Positions 54,442 through 63,601 of a stretch of DNA of 64,000 bases are shown here, one piece after another. The notes under the pieces were generated by a model. The model was not told where the DNA came from and ran no database searches. It saw nothing but the letters and a program-made list of their open reading frames with translations. The stretch's first letter is position 1. Every line of letters starts with the position of its first letter. Source of the DNA: Microbulbifer agarilyticus S89 (lineage in GTDB: Bacteria > Pseudomonadota > Gammaproteobacteria > Pseudomonadales > Cellvibrionaceae); assembly GCF_000220505.1 (NCBI RefSeq), contig NZ_AFPJ01000007.1, positions 124,001-188,000 of the forward strand. The letters run 5' to 3'. A program made the translations under genes and the position numbers.

Positions 54442-56823
54442 TTAGTCGGCCGCACCAAACAGCCCCATCTGGCCATCCACCAGGCCATCAAAATCCAGAT
54501 CGATAAACGGCAATATGGCATCCGCCACTGGCTTTAGCTGGCGGTCGATATAGTGTTGGTAATCAATTGGGGACTGGAGGTAATCCACTGGCTCGGGACC
54601 GTTGAGGGTAATTACGTAGCGAATCCAGCCCTTGTTCTGGTACTGCGGTGACAGGCCCTGCTGGCGGCGGTGTTCGTCGGCTAGTCTTGCGGCGCGTACG
54701 TGGGGCGGTACGTTTTTTACGTATTGTTCGAGCTTGCGCCTTAGGCGCTTGCGGTACACCAGTTGCTCATCCATCTCCCCTGCTCGGGTTTTCTCTACCA
54801 TTTCGCGGATATAGTCGGATGGGTCTTCGCCGTGAAATACCATGGCGTAGAGTTTGGTCTGGAACTGCTTGGCAAGTTCGGTCCAATCGCTGCGGACGGT
54901 TTCCAGGCCCTTGAATACCAGCTTTTCTTTATCGCCGTTCACCACCAGGCCCGCGTAGCGTTTCTTGGAACCGGCCTCGGAGCCGCGAATAGTGGGCATC
55001 AAGAAGCGTTGGTAGTGGGTTTCGAATTCCAGCTCCAGCTCGCACACAAGCGCCAACTCATCTTTGAGCTTGTTCTGCCAGCGCGTGTTCATCTCATCGG
55101 CGAGGTTCTTGCCGATCGCATCTGCTTCTTCGGGCCTGGGTTGGCCGCTTAGCCAGACGAACGTGGAATCGGTATCGCCATAAATTACCTGGTGGCCCAG
55201 CTCCTCAATCCAGCTGGCCGTCTGCTGCATGATCTCGTGACCGCGCAGGGTGATGGAGCTGGCGAGGCGCGTGTCATAAAAACGGCAACCGCCACTTCCC
55301 AGTACTCCGTAAAAGGAGTTCATGATGATCTTGATGGCCTGGGAACGGGCGGCATCCTGCTCTTGCTTGGCGATGTCGCGCTGGGCCCAGAGATTGGTGA
55401 TGATGTCGGGCAGGAAATGCTTGTCGCGGGAGAAACGCGCACCGCGAAAACCGGGGATGGTGTTTTCATCCGCACGGCCCTCTTCTACTTCCCCTTTCTC
55501 TCCGTCGGCCAAGCCCTCAACCAAACCCATAGGATCGATTTTGAAGGTGCGAATGATGCTGGGATACAGACTCTTAAAATCCAGCACCAGCACGTTGTCA
55601 TACAGGCCGGGCCGGGAGTCCATCACATAGCCGCCGGGACTGGCCAGACCGCCGTCGGCCGGCAAGTTGGGCGCTACATAGTGGCTGCGGTGGAGTTTGG
55701 GCAGGTAAAGGTTGGTAAAGGCCGCCACAGAACCGCCGCTGCGGTCGAGCTCAAGACCTGTTAGCTGGGCCCGCAGGCGCAGGTAGTCCAGCAGGCGGGT
55801 GTGCTCATAGATGTCCCAGACCAGACGGCAGTCTTCCAGGTTATAGGCGGCGAGCTTGGGCTTGTTATGGCGGAAATCGTGTTCAATCACGCCCAGGCGG
55901 TTGTCCACGTCTTCGGTATCCTTGCCTCGGCCCAGCAGCGTCTGCGCCACAAACTCCAGGCTGAAGCTTTCGAAGTTGTAAGTGGCACTCTTCAGTCCGT
56001 CGATGCCATCCAGCACTACCCTACCCGGCAAGGTCACAAAGCCCTGATTGCCCTCGCGGCCATCCCGCCAGCGGGCCTCGGTGCCACCGCGCCCCAGTTT
56101 CAGGCGCAGGCCGTAGCGCCCGGCCCTTTTCAGCAACAGGTGAAAATCGAAGTCCACCACGGCCCAGCCGATGATGATATCCGGGTCCAGGGCGGTGATC
56201 CTAGCCTCCAGCACCTGCAGCAGCGCCCGTTCGTTTTCGACCCAGTGCATGGTGGTGTCGGCGTCTTCCGGTTCACCAACCATCAGCACCTCTTCCACCC
56301 CATTGCCGTAGAGACCGATGGAATACAGCTCGCCCTTGCCGGAGCACTCCACGTCGAGGGACACCACCTTGAAATCCGGCTGCACATCGGCACCCTTGAG
56401 GCGGACCTGGCGATATTCGGTATAACCGTCTCTGGCCCGGGCTTCCCCTTCAAAGTAGAGGCCACCGCGGGCAAAGCGCTCCATCAGGTAGCGGTCGTGC
56501 AGACGAAAATCTGCCTCAAACATCTCGATGCCGCGCTCTTTCAACAGAGTTTGCGCCCGGCGATGGGCGTCAATGGTAGGGAAATACAGCATCGCCGCCT
56601 CTTCGCGGCCGAAGGTCTGGAAGCCCAGCTGCTGCCATTCGTGGGGCACCGCGGCCAGTACTTGTTGTACCTGCGCGCGGTCCGCAACCTTCACCATAAA
56701 CACCGGGCGCTCGCCCTCAATGACCAGCTTGGCCGGGCCCTCGGGGGTAGCCAGCCAGTAGTGGATACAGGTGCTGCCGCGCTGATCGAAGCTGTGGCGA
56801 GTGAGGAGAAAACCTTGGGGCAA
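54442..56823 (-). CDS. polB: DNA polymerase II
   Basis: A 793-residue family B repair polymerase (E. coli PolB: 783). The 3'-5' exonuclease site is SLDVECSGKGELYSIGLY, the polymerase motifs are LVLDFKSLYPSIIRTF (A), KIIMNSFYGVLGSGGCRFYD (B) and YGDTDSTFVWL (C). All catalytic aspartates are present. The only start consistent with the PolB N-terminus (GFLLTRHSFDQRG) is a TTG at 56823. A CTGT-N8-ACAG LexA box lies 48 bases upstream and overlaps a -10-like TAGAAT, so SOS induction is expected as in enterics. Confidence 0.97.
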   Translation of the reverse strand: MPQGFLLTRHSFDQRGSTCIHYWLATPEGPAKLVIEGERPVFMVKVADRAQVQQVLAAVPHEWQQLGFQTFGREEAAMLYFPTIDAHRRAQTLLKERGIEMFEADFRLHDRYLMERFARGGLYFEGEARARDGYTEYRQVRLKGADVQPDFKVVSLDVECSGKGELYSIGLYGNGVEEVLMVGEPEDADTTMHWVENERALLQVLEARITALDPDIIIGWAVVDFDFHLLLKRAGRYGLRLKLGRGGTEARWRDGREGNQGFVTLPGRVVLDGIDGLKSATYNFESFSLEFVAQTLLGRGKDTEDVDNRLGVIEHDFRHNKPKLAAYNLEDCRLVWDIYEHTRLLDYLRLRAQLTGLELDRSGGSVAAFTNLYLPKLHRSHYVAPNLPADGGLASPGGYVMDSRPGLYDNVLVLDFKSLYPSIIRTFKIDPMGLVEGLADGEKGEVEEGRADENTIPGFRGARFSRDKHFLPDIITNLWAQRDIAKQEQDAARSQAIKIIMNSFYGVLGSGGCRFYDTRLASSITLRGHEIMQQTASWIEELGHQVIYGDTDSTFVWLSGQPRPEEADAIGKNLADEMNTRWQNKLKDELALVCELELEFETHYQRFLMPTIRGSEAGSKKRYAGLVVNGDKEKLVFKGLETVRSDWTELAKQFQTKLYAMVFHGEDPSDYIREMVEKTRAGEMDEQLVYRKRLRRKLEQYVKNVPPHVRAARLADEHRRQQGLSPQYQNKGWIRYVITLNGPEPVDYLQSPIDYQHYIDRQLKPVADAILPFIDLDFDGLVDGQMGLFGAAD

Positions 56824-56870
56824 GAGACTGTTCTGGGTTGAGACGTGGGTGATTGGTTTAGGCCATTCTA

Positions 56871-56886
56871 CTGTATGAATGCACAG
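56871..56886 (-). promoter_or_regulatory. LexA (SOS) box upstream of polB
   Basis: CTGTATGAATGCACAG on the plus strand fits CTGT-N8-ACAG exactly. A TAGAAT -10-like hexamer on the minus strand starts immediately downstream of the box. Position and neighbour (polB is the SOS gene dinA in E. coli) support function. The central bases are less AT-alternating than in the enteric consensus. Confidence 0.7.
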
Positions 56887-57017
56887 ATATCAGCAATCAC
56901 CAGATGAGAGCCCTCACCTTCCCCAATAGTCATATGACCGACGCCTTAACAATTGATGGGCGCTATATGCGGTAATAAGATCGTCCTTTATTGAATCTCT
57001 GCAACTGTGTTCGTGCT

Positions 57018-58169
57018 ATGGCCGTAAATGTCGTCCCTACTGTGATCTACTCAAGCATGTTGGGTGTGACTCTGTTTGCGTTGCTGGAGTGCCTGAGCAA
57101 GCCAAGGCAGCGACAAACGGCCTACTTGATTGCGCTGTTCTCTTTATTGCTCGTACATATCTTGGGCGAGCTGCATATCTATTCCGGCTTTTACCAATAC
57201 GCGCCTTCGCTGGCGGGATTGCAGTTTCCAATACGCATGTTGCTGGGGCCTGCACTCTATTTCTATGCGTTTGCCACCATGTCACCAGATAAGGCGCTGC
57301 CACGCAAAGCCTATGCTCTGGCGATGCTGGGCCCGGTACTGATTGTATTGATCATGCTGCCGTTTCTTTTCGGCAGCACCCCCGAAGAAAAGCTGGCATT
57401 GGCTGATCCATCGACCCGTGACCCCGCGCTTTGGAAAATCGCGGTTACGACCTGCGTGGTATCCATGCTCGCATTCATACTCTTCACCGGCGCCTATCTG
57501 GTGGCTACCCTTAGACTCCATGCGCGACATCGACGCCAGCTGTTGGATCGATTTGCCTCCATCGAGGATCGCTCGATGGACTGGTTCCGGGTGGTATTAC
57601 TGTTATGGGGCGTCGCATGGTTACTTTTCGCAGTTGAATACATCGTCGGTTTCTTGGGGTACCGCTGGTTTGGTTCCGGTATTGTGCTGCCCACTATTGA
57701 AGCGGCTATATTGCTGGTATTTGCGTATCTGGCGATAAACCAACCGGTATTAACCGATTCGGATAAAGGTAAAGAGACGGATAAAGATAAAGAGAGCGCC
57801 GCACCGTCCAGACTACCGAGTCTGAAAGCCGAGCGTTTGGAGCAAATTGCCAAAACACTGAATCAAGTAATGGCTAAAGATAAGTTATATATGGAATCCG
57901 ACTTATCGTTAAAAAAGCTCTCTGAAACCATATCCGTAAGCGAAAACCATATATCCGAGACGCTATCGCAATTTCTGGATACCAACTTCTTTCAGTTTGT
58001 GAATGGATATCGAGTCGACGCAGCTAAGCAATTGGTTAAAGGCTCCGATATGCAGGTCTCCGCAATTGCTTACGAGGTGGGCTTTAACTCCAAGTCCACA
58101 TTCAACGCGGCGTTCAAAAAGTCCGTCGGCGAGACCCCGACCGCCTACCGCAGGCAGCAAACCCACTAA
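57018..58169 (+). CDS. AraC-family regulator with N-terminal multi-helix membrane domain
   Basis: 383 residues. Seven hydrophobic segments occupy residues about 10-245 and a charged linker (SDKGKETDKDKES) follows. The AraC DNA-binding domain fills the last 110 residues (LSLKKLSETISVSENHISET, then VSAIAYEVGFNSKSTFNAAF, a canonical second helix-turn-helix). Such proteins sense an envelope or lipid-soluble signal and regulate directly from the membrane. The ATG at 57018 is preferred over TTG 56991. The DUF2306 gene follows by 110 bases and is the natural target candidate. Confidence 0.9.
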   Translation: MAVNVVPTVIYSSMLGVTLFALLECLSKPRQRQTAYLIALFSLLLVHILGELHIYSGFYQYAPSLAGLQFPIRMLLGPALYFYAFATMSPDKALPRKAYALAMLGPVLIVLIMLPFLFGSTPEEKLALADPSTRDPALWKIAVTTCVVSMLAFILFTGAYLVATLRLHARHRRQLLDRFASIEDRSMDWFRVVLLLWGVAWLLFAVEYIVGFLGYRWFGSGIVLPTIEAAILLVFAYLAINQPVLTDSDKGKETDKDKESAAPSRLPSLKAERLEQIAKTLNQVMAKDKLYMESDLSLKKLSETISVSENHISETLSQFLDTNFFQFVNGYRVDAAKQLVKGSDMQVSAIAYEVGFNSKSTFNAAFKKSVGETPTAYRRQQTH

Positions 58170-58279
58170 TCTGGCCGCAAAAAGTTGTACTAATACGTCC
58201 GAACGGGCCCGTCCGGACGTAAATCGCCCTTCTCGCACGTAATCTCTGCCTAGAAATTCATCAACAGGCATGGAATCTT

Positions 58280-59146
58280 ATGTTGGGCAGATACCTCGAC
58301 CGCTTACCCTTTTCCGGTGCAACTGGCGCGCCGATGACAATTCAGCCACGCGGCTTGCTTAAAGGCGCATCAATATTCTGGTTTTGCTCACTGTTGGTGG
58401 GCCAATGGATGTTCCTTTATTACATCATCGCGTTTTACGGGTTTTCCGTATTAACCGGGAACCTGGAAATCTGGAACCGATTCGAGCCCCTTGGCAGTAG
58501 CCCCTACGTTGCCGGTGATTTCGGTGGCAACCTGGCATTTGCTGCGCACGCATTAGGCGCGGGTATCGTTGCATTTGGTGGTGCGCTGCAACTCATTCCT
58601 CAAGTGCGCAATCGATTTCCGCGCTTCCATCGCATTAATGGATATATCTACCTTACAACGGTATTGGGCCTCGCCTTATCCGGGTTTTATCTGGTACTCA
58701 TAAGAGGCACCAGCCCGGATGTGCTGTCAGCCATTGGCACCTGCATTAATGGGGTATTTATCCTGTACTTTGCTTATATGGCACTGCGATGCATTAAGAA
58801 TCGGGATATCGGCAATCACCGGAAATGGGCACTGCGTCTATTCTTGGTTTCAAACGCCCAGTGGTTTCTGCGCGTGGGGGTATTCAGCTACCTGATTACC
58901 GGCACGCTGCTGGGCCTTGAACCGGGATTTGGTGACCCATTCTTCCCCATGTGGACATTCGGTTGTTATCTGCTTCCACTGCTGACGCTGCAGTTGTATT
59001 TCTACGCTGCCGAGCGCGGCGGCCCGCAAATACAATATGTGACCAGTGGTGTACTGATCGTACTAACGGTCGCGCTGATTATTGGCGTTGTGGGGTATAC
59101 GCCCTTCTTGCAATCACTTATCGCGGGTGAAACACCCTCGCTGTGA
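58280..59146 (+). CDS. DUF2306 membrane protein
   Basis: 288 residues with seven or eight hydrophobic segments. The DUF2306 signature AHALGAGIVAFGGALQLIPQ followed by RNRFPRFHRINGYIYL and IGNHRKWALRLF is complete. Function of the family is not known. It may carry haem-like His residues in the helices. The start at 58280 is uncertain, since an ATG at 58334 also fits. It lies downstream of the AraC membrane regulator on the same strand. Confidence 0.82.
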   Translation: MLGRYLDRLPFSGATGAPMTIQPRGLLKGASIFWFCSLLVGQWMFLYYIIAFYGFSVLTGNLEIWNRFEPLGSSPYVAGDFGGNLAFAAHALGAGIVAFGGALQLIPQVRNRFPRFHRINGYIYLTTVLGLALSGFYLVLIRGTSPDVLSAIGTCINGVFILYFAYMALRCIKNRDIGNHRKWALRLFLVSNAQWFLRVGVFSYLITGTLLGLEPGFGDPFFPMWTFGCYLLPLLTLQLYFYAAERGGPQIQYVTSGVLIVLTVALIIGVVGYTPFLQSLIAGETPSL

Positions 59147-59227
59147 TCTCAAGACAACATGCAGATATCGGCAATCAATTGACCGTGTTTTGGAGTGCGG
59201 CCAGCCAGTAATGGATGGACGCACTTC

Positions 59228-60091
59228 TTACTCAGAGCGCACCTCATCGATTACTTCGCTACTAATCCAATAGAGGTTTGAAATACCACCCTCTTCATCA
59301 TAGCGGCTAAAAAACAGGTATTTACCATCCGGGGTAACGCTCGGCACCGTTTCGCTATGGGTCGAATTTACCTCGCTGCCCAAGCTAACCGGCTTAGACC
59401 AACCGCCATCGGGCTGCTTAAAGTAAACGTAGATGTCACTGTCTTTACGCCCATCTCCCTCGGCCTTGGCATCAACCAGCAGATAGTCTTGCTGTGGCGA
59501 GATAAACCCGTGGATACCAAACGCGATACCTGCCTTATCGACCTTGGGATATTCACCGTCAACCAGCGGTGCATGGTAGACGCTCGATTCGATGATATTG
59601 GTAAAAAACAGGTCGCCGTTACCGGCCAGTGTCGAATAGAACACTTCGCTGTCATTGACCGGTGATGCAAGCTTCTTGGCAGCACCCCAGCCATCGGCAA
59701 CGCGCTCCACCGTCCAGAACTTGGTATCGGTGAAGTCGGCGTTATAGGCGGTAAAGAATAGCTGCTTACCGTCCGGACTAAAAAACGGCTGCATTTCGCC
59801 CGCTTTCTTGCCCTTTGTAAACGCCTCTTGCTTGATGGGCTGCCAGGTGCCGTCGACCAACTTGGAGGAATAGATCGCAGCAGGCTTGCCGTCCTTCTGC
59901 CCGGAGAAGTACATCTCATCCAGATCTTTAGAAAAGGCGATACCGTATTCGTAACGGCCAGTCACCGACACGGTATCTTTGGCAAACAGCTTGGCTTTCG
60001 CTCCCGGGAGCTCTTGATCGAAATATGGACTATCGGCCGCAGCCAACGGGGTTAAAGACAGCAAAGAAAGGGCAAGAACGGTAGGCTTCAT
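59228..60091 (-). CDS. Exported PD40/TolB-like beta-propeller protein
   Basis: 287 residues. The signal peptide MKPTVLALSLLSLTPLAAA is followed by PD40/WD40-like repeats with the FSPDGKQLFFTA and VTPDGKYLFFSR pattern and ISPQQDYLLVDA. Propeller blades of this type bind partners or ligands in the periplasm. No enzyme signature is visible. A decayed second copy lies at 61520-61705, on the far side of the Sel1 gene. Transcribed alone. Confidence 0.85.
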   Translation of the reverse strand: MKPTVLALSLLSLTPLAAADSPYFDQELPGAKAKLFAKDTVSVTGRYEYGIAFSKDLDEMYFSGQKDGKPAAIYSSKLVDGTWQPIKQEAFTKGKKAGEMQPFFSPDGKQLFFTAYNADFTDTKFWTVERVADGWGAAKKLASPVNDSEVFYSTLAGNGDLFFTNIIESSVYHAPLVDGEYPKVDKAGIAFGIHGFISPQQDYLLVDAKAEGDGRKDSDIYVYFKQPDGGWSKPVSLGSEVNSTHSETVPSVTPDGKYLFFSRYDEEGGISNLYWISSEVIDEVRSE

Positions 60092-60244
60092 CGCAATCGC
60101 TACTCTTACTATTATGGATAAGAGCCATAGTATCGACCTGAAGCACGCGTTACAGCGCCAACTCGTTAGCTTGCCGTATTAATGGGGCGAATGGATATCA
60201 CAGGTCATCAACATACAAATAGCGCGACCTAAGAAGCACTCATT

Positions 60245-61387
60245 CTATTCTAAACCCCTGCGGGATAATTTTTGAACAATATCATTCACGATTAATTCAG
60301 CCTCTTTGACTTCATCATCGCTCATGAACTTAGCTACATAGTCATGACCTTTCCCAGAAACCTTATACCATGCATATGCCCGCACATAATCTTTGGGCAC
60401 ACCTTTTCCATAGTAATAGTGACCAGCGACTTTTCCTTGTGCAGTCAACAACCCTGACCAGGCCGCCTCAAGATATAGACTAAAAGATTTCTCATAGTCT
60501 CTTTCCATATCTCGACCCGAAGTGTAGGAAACGGCCAAACCCAATGCAGCATTCATATTTCCTTGTTCATAGGACTTATTAAGCCACCTCATAGATTCCG
60601 CATGATCTTTTTCGACGCCCCCCCAAGTATTCTTACGCATAGTACCCAAAACGAACTGTGCATCAGCATGACCCGAATTTGCAGACTCTGATAGTAGTCG
60701 ATACGCCTCTGGGTAATCTCGCTCAACCCCACGACCATTGACAAGCATTTCCCCATATTGATATTGCGCTTCAACATCCCCTTTCCGAGCCAACCTCCTA
60801 ATATCCCGCAATGAGTATGCAAGCAGCGGATACATGCTACATAGTGGTTCGATCTTGTTGACTTTTACATAATACATTTCTACAAATTCATTCTTTCTCC
60901 ACTCCTGACTACCATTCATTTCACTGCCAGAAATTGACGTTATATATTCCTCGACGACAGTCATTTTTCTCGACTGACTTAAGGCATCGACAACAATCTT
61001 GGGCTGATCTTCGAGAAAGAAATTTACTTCTCGCTCACTCATACCCGCCAACTCTCGACGAATCTCTGAAAGAGATTTTGCGCCACCTTGATTCGTTTCA
61101 AAGTCAAATACTGTTGTTATAATTTTTCTTCCATGTGTCTGCCAGCGCCCGTCCGAGTCAAGCTCAGGTTTTCTTTCATAGCCGCCTTCCGGACTACAAC
61201 TAAAGACATACAGTTTGTAGCTACCATCCTCATTGAATTCAGTAATATTCGCTGCACCGGCAATTGGCCAAGAAATTGGAACCATCGCCCAGGTTCCAAT
61301 CAGCCTGCCCTCCAACGAGCTCAACTCTCTGGAATATGAACTAAAACTAATCGCGAGGGCACATAAAAATAAAAAATATCTAGTCAT
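60245..61387 (-). CDS. Exported Sel1-repeat (TPR-like) protein
   Basis: 380 residues. The signal peptide is TRYFLFLCALAISFSSYS. Residues 30-195 are an uncharacterised N-terminal domain (GRLIGTWAMVPISWPIAGAA). Residues about 210-360 hold four to five Sel1 repeats (DVEAQYQYGEMLVNGRGVER, HADAQFVLGTMRKNTWGGVE, GKVAGHYYYGKGVPKDYVRA). Sel1 proteins are interaction scaffolds. The gene is noticeably AT-richer than neighbours. ATG 61387 is chosen over TTG 61411. It separates the intact PD40 gene from its decayed copy. Confidence 0.85.
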   Translation of the reverse strand: MTRYFLFLCALAISFSSYSRELSSLEGRLIGTWAMVPISWPIAGAANITEFNEDGSYKLYVFSCSPEGGYERKPELDSDGRWQTHGRKIITTVFDFETNQGGAKSLSEIRRELAGMSEREVNFFLEDQPKIVVDALSQSRKMTVVEEYITSISGSEMNGSQEWRKNEFVEMYYVKVNKIEPLCSMYPLLAYSLRDIRRLARKGDVEAQYQYGEMLVNGRGVERDYPEAYRLLSESANSGHADAQFVLGTMRKNTWGGVEKDHAESMRWLNKSYEQGNMNAALGLAVSYTSGRDMERDYEKSFSLYLEAAWSGLLTAQGKVAGHYYYGKGVPKDYVRAYAWYKVSGKGHDYVAKFMSDDEVKEAELIVNDIVQKLSRRGLE

Positions 61388-61519
61388 AAGAGAGCTATTA
61401 ATTCCCAGCAAACCCCAAACTAACCTAGGTTAGTAAATCCCAAATATTTGGATCAAATCCACTTTATCGGAAGTAGAATATTACTGATATGACAATTTCT
61501 TCAACCCCAAAACTGGCTT

Positions 61520-61705
61520 TTATATGCTTTACCAGCAGTCCAGACCAATACACCATCGATATAGCCAAAAATCAGCCGTATTTCTCGAGCTTCTTCCTTT
61601 GGCTATCACCTTTTGCTTGATGAGCTGCCACACGTCGTCAACCAACTCAGGCGAGTAGCTCGCATTAGGCTTGCCGAATCAACGTGGCGCGCTGACAAAT
61701 AGGCT
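61520..61705 (-). pseudogene. Decayed fragment of a PD40/TolB-like gene
   Basis: In one frame the minus strand reads GKPNASYSPELVDDVWQLIK, matching GKPAAIYSSKLVDGTWQPIK of the intact PD40 protein at 59.2-60.1 kb (residues near 65-85). DNA identity is high over about 75 bases. A frame change is then needed to continue (EIRLIFGY against EMQPFFSP), and a stop interrupts the upstream side. No start codon or signal peptide remains. It ends beside the stop of the heptad lipoprotein gene. A duplication, followed by loss of one copy, is the simplest reading. Confidence 0.75.
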
Positions 61706-62835
61706 CAATCGATCTGGCGGCGAGCCTCATTGGACCGCTGGGTATAGGGAGCACGCACCATACGTTGCTGGTTGCGCTTATCCGTTTTCTGTTTAGGCTT
61801 CTTTTCCCTTTTCCTTTCCTTCTGCTTTGGCTGCTCGTTTTTTGATTGCTTGCGCTCCTGGCGTGGTGCTGGCTGCGCGGCAGGATTGCGCCGATCATTT
61901 AGCGCTTTGCGCTGGGACTGACGCTGGGCTCGCTGGCTTTGTGATTTGGGCCTGTCGCGCGCCGCGCGGCGATCGATTGCCGGACGATCTACCGCAGGAA
62001 CAATGCGTGGGTCGCGAATGCCGGCCGGCTTGCCAGTAACTTTAACTACCCGCTCGTCCCGGCTTGAACCCCGATTTGGACTGCGACCTGGGTTCCGGCG
62101 TTCATTGACGCGCTCAATACGGCGGTCGTTACGGCGGTCTCCGCCCCGATTATCCGCCTGAAACGCCCGCTGCTTTGGCTTGGCTACGCCAGCAAACCCC
62201 TGGACGCCGTCTCGGCCACGATTCTGGCGCTCCTCACGACGATCCTTGCGTTCATCACGACGATCCCTGATCTCCTCGCGGCGTTCCTTGAATTCCTCAC
62301 GATGATCTTTACTTTCCTCGCGGCGGTCCCAGAGGTCCTCACGACGATCCTTGGCCTTTTCACGACGATCATACCGATATGGGTTGCTGTCATGCCGATC
62401 CCGCCGCTTGTAACCATCGTCATAAGCATGCCGGCGCGGCGGCTTGTGGTGGTGCCCTCCGGCATAGCGATGGCCGTGACGGTGCAAGCGTGTACGCCAG
62501 CGATCATTGAAGTTGACCGAGACGTACAGATTCGGGGCGGGAATCCAGGGGCCATGCCAGTGATTGGCGCTGATCCAATGGTCCTGATACCAACGGTAGT
62601 AGCGCCCCTGCCGATAGAACACGTCGCTGCGGTCATAGAATACGTATACGCCGAGGGCTTCGTCGTAGTAGCGATAGCCGGGGTCGGTGATCACTGAATA
62701 GGAGTAGACCGGCGGTGCCTTGCGGATATAGGTTTGCTCGACCATCACTGGCGGGGCTGATGGGTAGGTGACACAGCCACCAAGCGTCAAAGTAACGGCG
62801 AGAGCGGCGAGTAATCGGTATGGGGCCTGGCGCAT
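61705..62835 (-). CDS. Lipoprotein with seven charged heptads and a basic tail
   Basis: 376 residues. The lipobox is TLTLGGC (Cys21). Residues 45-112 are Tyr/Trp-rich (GRYYRWYQDHWISANHWHG), resembling a YXWY-type domain seen in small outer-membrane-attached proteins. Residues 156-204 are seven exact-length 7-residue repeats of the type DRREESK, which likely form a long single charged helix. The rest is very basic (KPKQKTDK) and low in complexity, and might bind nucleic acid, peptidoglycan teichoic-like polymers or LPS. Function is unknown. The C-terminal third may be disordered. Confidence 0.75.
   Translation of the reverse strand: MRQAPYRLLAALAVTLTLGGCVTYPSAPPVMVEQTYIRKAPPVYSYSVITDPGYRYYDEALGVYVFYDRSDVFYRQGRYYRWYQDHWISANHWHGPWIPAPNLYVSVNFNDRWRTRLHRHGHRYAGGHHHKPPRRHAYDDGYKRRDRHDSNPYRYDRREKAKDRREDLWDRREESKDHREEFKERREEIRDRRDERKDRREERQNRGRDGVQGFAGVAKPKQRAFQADNRGGDRRNDRRIERVNERRNPGRSPNRGSSRDERVVKVTGKPAGIRDPRIVPAVDRPAIDRRAARDRPKSQSQRAQRQSQRKALNDRRNPAAQPAPRQERKQSKNEQPKQKERKREKKPKQKTDKRNQQRMVRAPYTQRSNEARRQID
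62224..62370 (-). repeat. Seven in-frame 21-bp repeats encoding charged heptads
   Basis: Units in order are DRREKAK, DRREDLW, DRREESK, DHREEFK, ERREEIR, DRRDERK, DRREERQ. All are exactly seven residues with no gaps (7 x 21 = 147 bases). Third-codon differences show that it is not a recent expansion. Confidence 0.85.
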
Positions 62836-62987
62836 GGTGCGTATTCCTTGGATTCACACCTGCTTTTTAACCCGCCGCAACTGAATCGTTGCTGAATTTG
62901 CTCGCAAAAAGAGCAGAAAAAGTCGCGCTCAGGGACATCAACAGCGTCCACGAAAGTGGTTTCAGTTCAGTCGACTGTATTGCGTAG

Positions 62988-63542
62988 TTATACGCTCAAT
63001 GCGTTGGCCGTAGTGATAACCTTGCAGTATTCCCCATCCAAGTTTGATAAGTACAACCAGTGGACGTCATCGGCCGGATAGTTTTTACCATTTAAGCCCG
63101 TGATTCCAAAAGCCGCAGTAGCATCCTCTGGCAAGAAGACAGAATAGCCCAACCCCGCAGCAACCCTTATGGTTGCATCGATAGAGTTATTTACCAGTAC
63201 ACCACAAACTACCAACTCGGTGGCATCAAAACTCTTGATGTGATATTCAAGATCTGTGTTGATAAAGGCGCAATTTTCCGATTTAGTAACTACGATTTCA
63301 CCAGACAGTGGAGCAACGGCCTTCTTAAAACGAAATCCATCCGATGACTGATGATACGGGGAATCTTCATACTTCGACGAATGCCGCACATGAATTATTG
63401 GGAATTCTCGAGCACGCCACCTTCCTAACAACTGAGCAATTTTATTCTCGGCTTGCGCATTGCTTCTTTCCGATGAACCATAAGTATCAATTGCATCCTG
63501 TACATCGATGATTACAAGTATCGGATTTACTGATTTAATCAA
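62988..63542 (-). CDS. Isochorismatase-family cysteine hydrolase
   Basis: 184 residues. The catalytic triad of the fold is visible: Asp in LVIIDVQDAID (near residue 14), Lys in VVTKSENCAF (near 86), and Cys in LVVCGVLVNNSID (near 122; the cis-peptide V-N pair follows). Members hydrolyse nicotinamide, N-carbamoyl compounds or vinyl ethers. Substrate cannot be assigned. The start is TTG at 63542. An attC-like sequence lies 60 bases upstream, and the stop TAA falls in GTATAACTACGC, similar to the cassette-end context of the gene before it. Isochorismatase genes are frequent in integron cassettes, so this may be one. Confidence 0.85.
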   Translation of the reverse strand: MIKSVNPILVIIDVQDAIDTYGSSERSNAQAENKIAQLLGRWRAREFPIIHVRHSSKYEDSPYHQSSDGFRFKKAVAPLSGEIVVTKSENCAFINTDLEYHIKSFDATELVVCGVLVNNSIDATIRVAAGLGYSVFLPEDATAAFGITGLNGKNYPADDVHWLYLSNLDGEYCKVITTANALSV

Positions 63543-63601
63543 TTTTTACTACCCACATGTAACGCCACAATCACTGGTCAACTGGATGTAGTTGTAATTA
63601 A

